Positions 1-5,429 of a stretch of 5,429 nucleotides of DNA are shown here, piece by piece; the stretch's first letter is position 1, and each line of letters starts with the position of its first letter. The notes beneath the pieces are model-generated. The model did no database searches. It saw only the letters and a list, made by a program, of their open reading frames with translations, and was not told where the DNA came from. Source of the stretch: Gammaproteobacteria bacterium (lineage in GTDB: Bacteria; Pseudomonadota; Gammaproteobacteria; Burkholderiales; Burkholderiaceae_E); NCBI GenBank assembly GCA_030425615.1, contig JAUIAI010000239.1:1-5429 (forward strand). The letters are read 5' to 3'. Position numbers and translations under genes: made by a program.

Positions 1-148
1 CATGCTCTGCGCCCTCGGCGGATGGCAGCCCCGCCAGCTGCTGATCCATGCGCTGGTGGCTGCAGCCAGCGTGGGCGCGATGTGGGCCGTGTTCACCTTC
101 GGCCTGCGCGTCATCCTGCCGCAGGGCGTGATCTTCAGCACCCTGTAG
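1..148 (+). CDS. TctB-family small membrane subunit of a tripartite tricarboxylate transporter, C-terminal fragment
   Basis: Only the last 48 codons (frame starting at base 2, TAG at 146-148) lie in the window; the 5' part is cut off by the edge. The fragment reads as a short polar stretch (GGWQPRQL), then a hydrophobic segment of about 20 residues (LIHALVAAASVGAMWAVFTF), ending GLRVILPQGVIFSTL. A final membrane helix followed by a short tail with an LP-x-G motif is typical of TctB proteins, which have four membrane segments and form the permease with TctA, served by a periplasmic TctC binding protein. Position directly upstream of a TctA gene on the same strand is the strongest support, because the usual order is tctC-tctB-tctA. 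The fragment alone is too short for a firm assignment, and the substrate (a carboxylate) cannot be told. The ATG at 2-4 is an internal Met, not a supported start. Confidence 0.72.
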   Translation, partial: MLCALGGWQPRQLLIHALVAAASVGAMWAVFTFGLRVILPQGVIFSTL

Positions 149-248
149 TGGCCTGCTTCACCTCGCGAACGATGCCTTCGACCACGCGCGAGGCACCTTC
201 CCCGCACAGCTCGCCACGCGATGACGGGCCCTGCCTGCCAATGACCCC
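149..248 (+). other. Intergenic gap between tctB and tctA with an inverted repeat
   Basis: This 100-base spacer is long for a tctB-tctA junction, where genes are usually close or overlapping. It holds a 7-base perfect inverted repeat, CCTCGCG at 161-167 and CGCGAGG at 187-193, separated by 19 bases. A competing small stem (CGAA 166-169 with TTCG 177-180) lies inside it. No clear Shine-Dalgarno sequence is seen before the tctA ATG and no T-run follows the repeat, so a simple terminator is not supported. It may be an mRNA processing or attenuation structure, or chance in GC-rich DNA. Confidence 0.35.
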
Positions 249-1866
249 ATGATGATCGACGCACTTCAGAATGCGATGGCGGCCGTGCTGACTGTCGAGA
301 CCCTGGGTCTCATGACCCTGGGCACGGTCGCTGGTCTCCTGGCCGGCGGCATTCCCGGCTTCACGATCGCCATGGCGGTCGTCCTGACCCTGCCGTTCAC
401 GTTCGGCATGGACGCGGTCCAGGGGCTCGCCACGATGATGGCCGTGTTCGTGGGCGGTCTGTCCGGTGGCCTGATGTCGGGCATTCTCACCGGCATCCCG
501 GGAACGCCGTCGTCTGTCGCGACCACGTTCGACGGATTCCCCATGTCCCGTGCCGGCCAGCCCGGGCTGGCTCTGGGGCTCGGGGTGTGGGCCTCGTTCT
601 TCGGCGGCATCATCAGTGCCGTGCTGCTGGTGACACTGGCGCCCCAGCTGGCACGCGTCGGCCTCGAGTTCGGTCCCTGGGACTATTTCGCGCTCGTGGC
701 CTTCGCCCTGACGATCACCGCCAGCCTTTCGGGCGACCAACTCCTCAAGGGACTGATCGCCGGGGCGCTGGGCCTGCTCGTGGCCACGATCGGCGAAGAC
801 GAGATCAACGGAGTGGCCCGCTTCAATTTCGGCACCGAAGCGCTCAAGCAGGGATTCGCATTCCTGCCGGTGCTGATCGGCCTGTTCGCGTTCAGCCAGT
901 TGCTGCACGACATCCGCGACACCGAGCATGCCCGCAAATCGCATGCGATGAGCGCCTCCGCGGTCCGCATCGAACACAGGCGCGCGATCGCCATGGTGCT
1001 GCGGCGCTGGGGCAATCTGCTGCGCTCGTCGCTGATCGGCGTGTTCACCGGCATCCTGCCGGCCGCCGGTAGCTCGATCTCCAACATCCTCGCCTACGAC
1101 CAGGCCAAGAAGGCCGCCCGCGACCCTTCGGCCTTCGGCAAGGGCGAACCCGACGGCATCGTCGCGCCGGAGTCGGCGAACAACGCCACGGCCGGTGGCT
1201 CGTTGATCACGATGATGGCGCTGGGCATTCCGGGCGACATCGTCACCGCCGTGATGCTCGGGGCGCTGCTCATTCACGACGTGGTGCCCAGCCCCTCGTT
1301 CATCCGCGACCAACCCGAACATCCTGATGGTGCTGCTGCAGTCGGTCACCCTGCGGCTGTTCGTGCTCGTGACCCGTGTGCGCATGTACATGCTGGCGAG
1401 CATCATCCTGGCCTATTGCGCCATCGGCGTGTTCGCCCTGCACAACGTCGAGTTCGACATCTGGGTGCTGCTCGCGTTCGGCGTCGTCGGCTACGTGATG
1501 CGCAACCTGGGGTTCCCGCTCGCACCGATGATTCTCGGCGTGGTGCTGGGCACCATCGCGGAGCTCAACCTGTCACGCGCCCTGGCCATCGATTCGGACT
1601 GGACGCTGTTCTTCACGCGCCCGTGGTCTTTGTTCTTCGTGATCCTGGCCGGCTTCTCGGCGCTGTTCCCGCTGTATCAGCGCATGCGCGGCGCGGGCGG
1701 CGCAGCTCGCTGGTTCCTGCCGGCCCTCATGGTGGCGCTGGCCGCCCCGCTCTTCATGATGCCCGGGGTGGTCCGCCCGGTGCTCGGGGGCGGGCTGATC
1801 GTGGCAGCGGCCTGGTCGTTGGTCCGGAGTCGGGTGCGCGGCGCGACGCCCACGCCATCTCCCTGA
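249..1866 (+). pseudogene. tctA: TctA-family large membrane subunit of a tripartite tricarboxylate transporter, disrupted by an internal frame change
   Basis: TctA is the large multi-helix channel subunit of TTT importers, which take up carboxylates delivered by a TctC binding protein. The first part (249-1319, 357 codons) has TctA landmarks: GIPG at residues 34-37, IPGTPSS near 83-89, DGFP at 95-98, then the second-half repeat with GILPAAGSSISN, a PESANNATAGG block and LGIPGDIVTAVMLGALLIH. After DQPE (E at 1317-1319) this frame loses all TctA likeness. Homology resumes in another frame from AAC at 1318 (NILMVLLQS, then FDIWVLLAFGVVGYVMR and GFPLAPMILGVVLG) and runs to TGA at 1864-1866. About a dozen residues that intact TctA proteins carry between the PE motif and this Asn are missing, so a deletion of 3k+2 bases (38 for twelve residues) explains both the frame change and the gap. 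The C-terminus has two more hydrophobic stretches (about residues 140-175 of the second part). ATG at 249 or 252 may be the start; no good ribosome site precedes it. A sequencing or assembly error is the main alternative. Confidence 0.85.
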
Positions 1867-1870
1867 ATCC

Positions 1871-1909
1871 GCGGCAGCGGACCGCGCGATCCCGCCGTCC
1901 GCTGCCCGC
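1871..1909. terminator. Hairpin between convergent genes, probable bidirectional terminator
   Basis: GGCAGCGGAC at 1873-1882 pairs perfectly with GTCCGCTGCC at 1897-1906, giving a 10-base GC-rich stem with a 14-base loop. Two further pairs (1871-1872 with 1908-1909) form if C1907 bulges. It starts five bases after the tctA stop and ends 11 bases before the stop of the convergent flavoprotein gene, the expected place for a shared terminator. No T-run follows on either strand, so it may act as a Rho-assisted or mRNA-stabilising structure rather than a classical intrinsic terminator. Confidence 0.65.
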
Positions 1910-1920
1910 ATCGCCGCTCG

Positions 1921-3363
1921 TCAGGCGAAGGTGTCACCCATCAACGCATTGAACCAGGTGAACATCTGGTTGTAGTTGCGTGTGCTGATGCCGCCCGCCT
2001 CGACCGCACCGGCACCCACGATGGATCCGCCGTTCGCCGCCACTCGCATGCGCGAACTCGCGGGATCGAACTGGTACACGGCGGTCAGCCAGGACGCGGT
2101 CGAGCCCGTGATGGGCGAATAGCAGGCGGAATTGGCCACCGGCGCCGGATCCGGTTGCCCGCCTCCCAGCAGACGGACGATGGCGTCCGCGCAGATCTTG
2201 GCCTCCTGATTGCCCACGTGCCCGGCCTTGGGCAGACCGCACGAGGATGCGTCGCCGATGACGTGCACGCCCGGCACGGCAGTCGACTCATAGCTGCGAA
2301 CATCCACCAGCGCCCAGCGCCCGAAGTTCGGACTGACGGCCTCGATCCCGCTGTTGTTCAGCCCGGTTCGGGCGAACCAGCCGCCGTCGTCGTTCTCGTC
2401 GAGCGAGCCCGATCCGATGCCGCCTGCCCGGTGCGGGGGGATCGGATTCACGACCGCCGCGTTCAGGGTGACCGCACCGTTGTCGTACGTCACGACACGC
2501 GTGACCGGATCGATCATGATGCCGGTGACGCCGGGTCGGTAGTCGATGATCGGCGAGCCGTCGGCACGCACGTGGATAGACTGGAACGCCCGCGTGAAGT
2601 TGTGAGCCTCGGCCTGGATGCCGGCGTTCTCGTCCAGCACGATCACCTTGCAGTTACCACGGCCGGTGCTCCTGAGCGTGTCGGCCACCAGGCAGGCGCG
2701 CTCGTACGGCCCCGGCGGACAGCGGTACGGAGACAGCGGGATGGTCATGACGAACGTTTCGCCGTCGCGCATGCCGTCGATCTGCTGCTTGAGCAGCGCC
2801 GTCTGCGGACCTGCCTGCCAGGCATGGGGGGTACGGCTTTCGTAGTCGGCCGCCGTCAGTCCGTAGGCCGGCATGAACTCGACGCCCGGCGCGACAACGA
2901 GACGGTCGTAGGAAAGGGTCGAGCCGTCGTCGAGCGTCACCATGCGGTTGACCGCGTCGATGCCGCTCACCGCCGCGGTCCGCAACGTCACCCCGTAGCG
3001 GACGGCCAGTTCGTCATGGGTGTAACGGAGCTGGTCGACGGTCATCCGCCCGTTGAGCACCAGATTGCTCATGATGTTGGAGGTGTAAGCCGGGGTCGGT
3101 TCCACCAGCGTGACGGCGACACCGGCGCCCCCCCAGAGCCGCAGATACTTGGCGGCCGTGGCGCCGGCCATGCCCCCCCCGACGACGACGACCCGTGCGC
3201 TCGGACCGTCGGGGGCCAGCGCGAGGATTCCGGAGGTTCCGCCGCGACTGTCCCCGTCGTCGTCATCGGCGAACGCGCGCACGGGCAGCGCACCGGATCC
3301 GGCCACGGCGAGGGCCACCCCGAGCCATTGCCGGCGGGAAAGCTTCGAAAGATCGATCTTCAT
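1921..3363 (-). CDS. Flavocytochrome c sulfide dehydrogenase-like flavoprotein subunit (FccB/SoxF family), Tat-exported
   Basis: This 480-residue periplasmic FAD protein probably oxidises sulfide or another sulfur compound and passes electrons to a c-type cytochrome. A Tat signal is plain: twin Arg at 10-11 (SRRQWLG), a hydrophobic core and an A-F-A cleavage site near residue 32, followed by an acidic mature start (DDDDGD). A Rossmann FAD-binding motif (VVVVGGGMAGATAA) lies at 58-71, and the second FAD motif (HVIGDA) at 367-372. The family signature CPPGPYERA starts at Cys215. NSACYS with Cys414 lies 66 residues from the C-terminus and opens the FCSD flavin-binding C-terminal domain. By analogy with Allochromatium FccB (Cys161/Cys337), Cys215 and Cys414 would form the redox disulfide beside the flavin. 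A Gly/Asp/Asn-rich stretch near 314-343 looks like an insertion against classical FccB. ATG at 3363 is chosen over a longer frame because it starts the Tat signal and has GGAGA 7 bases upstream. The substrate is inferred from family; other SQR-like flavoproteins are the alternative. Confidence 0.9.
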   Translation of the reverse strand: MKIDLSKLSRRQWLGVALAVAGSGALPVRAFADDDDGDSRGGTSGILALAPDGPSARVVVVGGGMAGATAAKYLRLWGGAGVAVTLVEPTPAYTSNIMSNLVLNGRMTVDQLRYTHDELAVRYGVTLRTAAVSGIDAVNRMVTLDDGSTLSYDRLVVAPGVEFMPAYGLTAADYESRTPHAWQAGPQTALLKQQIDGMRDGETFVMTIPLSPYRCPPGPYERACLVADTLRSTGRGNCKVIVLDENAGIQAEAHNFTRAFQSIHVRADGSPIIDYRPGVTGIMIDPVTRVVTYDNGAVTLNAAVVNPIPPHRAGGIGSGSLDENDDGGWFARTGLNNSGIEAVSPNFGRWALVDVRSYESTAVPGVHVIGDASSCGLPKAGHVGNQEAKICADAIVRLLGGGQPDPAPVANSACYSPITGSTASWLTAVYQFDPASSRMRVAANGGSIVGAGAVEAGGISTRNYNQMFTWFNALMGDTFA

Positions 3364-3370
3364 GGCGTGT

Positions 3371-3375
3371 TCTCC
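3371..3375 (-). promoter_or_regulatory. Ribosome binding site for the flavoprotein gene
   Basis: GGAGA on the minus strand ends seven bases before the ATG at 3363. It sits in the 14-base gap after the cytochrome stop codon, and it fixes the start at the Tat signal instead of the open frame that runs on upstream inside the cytochrome gene. Confidence 0.75.
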
Positions 3376-3377
3376 GG

Positions 3378-4226
3378 TCACTGGTTGAGATAGGCGACGA
3401 TCGAGTCGAGCTGCGCACGCGTGAAACCCTGCGCGTGGGCGGCCATGATCGAGTCCGCCGGATTGCGCCCTAGGTACTCGCGTACTTCCGCGGCCTCTCC
3501 GCCGCGAATGCGCTCGAATCCGCCCATGCCGCCGGTGCCGTGACACTGGAAGCAGTTGGAGGCCAGCAAGCGACCCGCGCTGGAGGCGGGCTGAGCGACC
3601 GGCCCGCCGGCCGTCGGATCCGTGTAGCCCTGCCCGGCGTTCGATTCGTCGTCATCGTGACGCGCGTAATGCTGCCGCGCATCCTCCTCGCTGACCGTGA
3701 ACGTTCCGGCGGGCAGGTACCGCGCGACGTCCTCGTCGGAGGTGTCTTCGTCGTCCAGCCGCACGGTCGAACTCGAGCGTGAACGCAGGTATTCGCGCGT
3801 GCCAGCCGAAATCCGGATCCCGTCCTCGGGGTCCGCGTTGTCGTCGAGCGATTGCAGCGTGCGCAGGATGCGCGTCACCCTCGGATCCGACGAATCACGG
3901 GCGCCGGCAACCAGATCCGTCGGACGGACGATGTCGCCCTCGGGCACGGTGGAACCGAGCACGAGCGAACCGACGCTGAAGGTCACGGTTTCACCGGCCC
4001 GGTATTCGAAGTTGCCTCGATCGTCGGTCAGGCGGCTCACGCCCGCCGAACTGACCTGCAGACCGGACACCGGCGAGTCGATGAACGTCGCGACCTGGAC
4101 GCCCGAAGCGCCCGGGTCGCCGCCCGCGGTCGACCCGGATCCACCGCCGCCACAGGCGGCAAGCCCGACCGTGGCGATCGCGGCCAGCCAGCCGCGGCCG
4201 CGCGGCCACCAATCGTGTTCTCTCAT
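3378..4226 (-). CDS. Lipoprotein with N-terminal beta-rich domain and C-terminal mono-heme cytochrome c domain, likely electron acceptor of the flavoprotein
   Basis: This 282-residue protein has a lipoprotein signal: Arg-rich start, hydrophobic core, lipobox LAAC with Cys25, then a Gly/Ser-rich linker. Residues about 46-145 form a domain seen in many proteobacterial lipoproteins: FIDSPVSGLQV, then TDDRGNFEYRAGETVTFSVG and LVLGS, followed by RPTDLV and a helix-like RILRTLQSLDDN-x-DPEDGI block. An acidic linker follows (about 157-195). Residues 216-282 are a class I cytochrome c domain: heme attachment C225-F-Q-C228-H229, a GG-rich loop, a probable distal Met261 (SIMAAHAQGFT) and a C-terminal helix (LDSIVAYL). 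The last part resembles FccA/c4-type domains. The gene lies 14 bases upstream of the FccB-like gene, so it is the natural redox partner, tethered to a membrane, in place of the usual soluble FccA. Heme is attached in the periplasm by the Ccm or Ccs system. The role of the N-terminal domain is unknown; it could be for docking or cell-surface placement. Confidence 0.85.
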   Translation of the reverse strand: MREHDWWPRGRGWLAAIATVGLAACGGGGSGSTAGGDPGASGVQVATFIDSPVSGLQVSSAGVSRLTDDRGNFEYRAGETVTFSVGSLVLGSTVPEGDIVRPTDLVAGARDSSDPRVTRILRTLQSLDDNADPEDGIRISAGTREYLRSRSSSTVRLDDEDTSDEDVARYLPAGTFTVSEEDARQHYARHDDDESNAGQGYTDPTAGGPVAQPASSAGRLLASNCFQCHGTGGMGGFERIRGGEAAEVREYLGRNPADSIMAAHAQGFTRAQLDSIVAYLNQ

Positions 4227-4231
4227 GTCGT

Positions 4232-4237
4232 TCCCCT
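4232..4237 (-). promoter_or_regulatory. Ribosome binding site for the cytochrome lipoprotein gene
   Basis: AGGGGA on the minus strand ends five bases before the ATG at 4226 and supports that start. Immediately upstream, CCTCTTGAGG (4235-4244) could form a tiny three-pair stem with a CUUG loop covering part of the site; whether this matters is unknown. Confidence 0.65.
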
Positions 4238-4254
4238 CAAGAGGTAAGAATGGT

Positions 4255-4278
4255 CCGGCGGCTTCTCTCGCCCGCCGG
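4255..4278 (-). promoter_or_regulatory. Hairpin in the gap between the DUF5666-like gene and the cytochrome gene
   Basis: CCGGCGG at 4255-4261 pairs perfectly with CCGCCGG at 4272-4278 around a 10-base loop. In minus-strand transcripts it lies 20 bases after the stop of the DUF5666-like gene and is followed by ACCATTCTTACC, only weakly T-rich. It could be a partial terminator or an mRNA stabiliser that sets different levels for the first gene and the two redox genes. A GC-rich stem of seven pairs can also arise by chance. Confidence 0.4.
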
Positions 4279-4298
4279 CGCCGTCAGCCGTCGTCGGA

Positions 4299-5429
4299 TC
4301 AGTCTTCCGATTCGTCTTCGGCCTCGATTTCGACGGCCTGCCATCGGCCGTCCGGGAGAAGCGTCACCTTGACCTCGACCAGACGGCCTTCGGCCAGTGC
4401 CGACGCGCCGGGCGTACCCGGGTCGTAGCCGATCGTCAGCGAGCGCAGGACGAAGGTGGAGGCGGTGAGCTGGCTCACGACACCGTGCAACTCGAAACCA
4501 CGCTGCTCGCGCTCGTCCTCGCCATCGGCCTCGATGCTCGACGCCACCAGCGTCGTGCCGTCGAAGCGCCCCTTGACCTCGACGCGGGCGCCGGCGACGA
4601 GCAGGCCGCTGCCCGCAAGCGCGCTGCCGTCGACATCGACTCCTTCGAGCACGAACCGGGTACCGTCGACGGCGGTGATCACGCCCTCGAGTTCCGCCTC
4701 GTGGCCGTCGATGTCGGCATCGGAGAACGCGATCCCGGGCGTGGCGCCCAGCGCGGCCCGCCTGATCGAGGTGGCGCGCCACGTTCCGCCCTGCCTGACA
4801 GGATCCAGGACCGCCCGCACCCTCACACCGTCGACGATCGCCGCATCGGGCTGGGCGCCGTCGATGACGACCGGTTGACCGCCCACCAGCAGGCTGCGCC
4901 GATCCGAGGAGAGCTGCGAAACCGTGCCGGCCAGTCGGTATGAGGATGGCAGACTGTCATCGACGTCCAGCCGTGTCGCCAGCCAGAGGCCCGCGCTGTC
5001 GTCGAAGTGGCCGTAGACCGTGATCGGGTCGCCGGCACGAATGTCGGCCAGGCGGCTGGCCCGGCCGTCGACGACGGTCGTCGCCCCGACCTGCACCGTC
5101 TGCCCGAGTACCACCAGTCGGCTGGTGCCGGTGTCCACGGTGTCCACCGGCCCCTGCAGCTCGGTGAGCACGACGATCCGATCGGCGACGGCCTCGGCGG
5201 AGTAGCCCAGTCCGGAGGTCACGGCCATGGTCTCGCCCCCCTGGACGGCCACGACCATTCCGAGCCCCAGCGAACCGCCCGTGCCGCGCGCCGATCCGTC
5301 GACCTCGAGCACGCTGGCCGCGCTGTCGTCGTTTTCAGGGTCGTCGTCGTCGCTGTCGTCGACGGTGTCGTCGTCGTCGTCGTCGCCCTCGCACCCGCCG
5401 TCGTCTTCGCTCTCGTAGTCCTCGTCGTA
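4299..5429 (-). CDS. DUF5666-like repeat protein with an Asp-rich segment, N-terminus beyond the window edge
   Basis: The open frame runs from the right edge to TGA at 4299-4301 (376 residues visible), so the true start and any signal peptide are outside. The GTG at 5310-5312 is not a convincing start, since open acidic sequence continues upstream. Visible residues 1-39 are extremely acidic (18 Asp, 5 Glu), with one Cys in GGCEG. Four related beta-rich units follow, at about residues 85-156, 164-223, 245-301 and 312-370. Their shared pattern is an opening G-x-V or G-x-I strand, a middle 'vlg/vgg' strand, then 'G-x-x-V-x-V-x-G' and a closing 'A-x-x-I/L' strand. The first unit is the clearest (QGPVDTVDTGTSRLVVLGQT and IRAGDPITVYGHFDDSAGLW). 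This matches DUF5666, a domain of unknown function in exported bacterial proteins. The C-terminus is again acidic (EAEDESED). It is the first visible gene of the strand and lies 72 bases from the cytochrome gene, so probably co-transcribed. No catalytic motif is seen; binding or scaffolding is a guess only. Confidence 0.78.
   Translation of the reverse strand, partial: YDEDYESEDDGGCEGDDDDDDTVDDSDDDDPENDDSAASVLEVDGSARGTGGSLGLGMVVAVQGGETMAVTSGLGYSAEAVADRIVVLTELQGPVDTVDTGTSRLVVLGQTVQVGATTVVDGRASRLADIRAGDPITVYGHFDDSAGLWLATRLDVDDSLPSSYRLAGTVSQLSSDRRSLLVGGQPVVIDGAQPDAAIVDGVRVRAVLDPVRQGGTWRATSIRRAALGATPGIAFSDADIDGHEAELEGVITAVDGTRFVLEGVDVDGSALAGSGLLVAGARVEVKGRFDGTTLVASSIEADGEDEREQRGFELHGVVSQLTASTFVLRSLTIGYDPGTPGASALAEGRLVEVKVTLLPDGRWQAVEIEAEDESED
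5340..5384. repeat. Imperfect TCG/GAC trinucleotide repeat coding for an Asp tract
   Basis: On the plus strand this is a run of GTC triplets broken only at 5352-5354 (GCT) and 5361-5366 (GACGGT). On the coding strand it reads GAC repeats, giving an Asp tract interrupted by Ser, Val and Thr. Every Asp in the acidic segment uses GAC. Length changes by slippage would add or remove Asp residues without changing frame. Confidence 0.7.

Noticed and set aside
1311..1329. Programmed ribosomal frameshift in tctA
   Set aside because: No slippery heptamer or downstream structure is apparent, and recoding would not explain the missing conserved residues at the junction.
135..1406. Long minus-strand open frame of 423 codons opposite tctA
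   Set aside because: Its composition is the His/Arg/Gln/Gly-rich mix typical of the antisense of a GC-rich gene, it overlaps the clear TctA reading fully, and no domain is recognisable. The tail over 149-248 looks slightly protein-like but is too short to support a gene.
1320..1952. Continuation of the first TctA frame beyond the break
   Set aside because: After residue 357 the frame becomes Arg/His/Pro-rich with no hydrophobic segments, while the other frame carries clear TctA sequence. It is read-through of the wrong frame.
2155..3393. Plus-strand open frame of 412 codons opposite the flavoprotein gene
   Set aside because: It is the antisense shadow of a well-supported FAD protein and shows no domain, signal peptide or ribosome site.
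3364..3546. N-terminal extension of the flavoprotein frame by 61 residues
   Set aside because: The extension is Arg/His-rich, overlaps the heme domain of the cytochrome gene in another frame and would bury the Tat signal. The ATG at 3363 has a good ribosome site.
4237..4782. Minus-strand Arg-rich open frame inside the DUF5666-like gene
   Set aside because: It overlaps the DUF5666-like repeats in another frame and consists mostly of Arg, Gly and Ala, the usual shadow composition here.

Overview
The window is GC-rich and gene-dense, with long antisense shadow frames. The organism is probably a GC-rich member of the Pseudomonadota: tripartite tricarboxylate transporter (TTT) genes and a flavocytochrome c sulfide dehydrogenase-like pair fit a beta- or gammaproteobacterium. 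The very acidic exported proteins of the right-hand operon may hint at a saline or alkaline habitat, but that is inference. No RNA gene, insertion sequence, CRISPR array or origin was found, and no gene-free stretch exceeds about 100 bases.

Left part, plus strand (1-1866): the last 48 codons of a TctB-like small membrane subunit, a 100-base gap holding an inverted repeat, then a TctA-like large membrane subunit of a TTT carboxylate importer. TctA is broken. Its first 357 codons (249-1319) and last 182 codons (1318-1863) lie in different frames, and about a dozen conserved residues are missing at the junction. This fits a deletion of 3k+2 bases (38 if twelve residues are missing) or an assembly error. 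A strong hairpin (1871-1909) lies between TctA and the convergent operon on the other strand and probably terminates one or both.

Right part, minus strand (5429 down to 1921), in transcription order: (1) an exported-type protein, cut by the window edge, with an Asp-rich segment followed by about four DUF5666-like beta-rich repeats; (2) a lipoprotein with an N-terminal beta-rich domain and a C-terminal mono-heme class I cytochrome c domain; (3) a Tat-exported FAD protein of the flavocytochrome c sulfide dehydrogenase family (FccB/SoxF-like) with both redox cysteines. Genes 2 and 3 are 14 bases apart, and genes 1 and 2 are 72 bases apart with a hairpin in the gap. The likely scheme is a periplasmic flavoprotein that oxidises sulfide or another sulfur compound and hands electrons to a membrane-anchored cytochrome c. 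The DUF5666 protein is an accessory of unknown role.

The most notable points are the cytochrome fused to a lipoprotein domain, its linkage to a DUF5666 protein, and the lesion in tctA.
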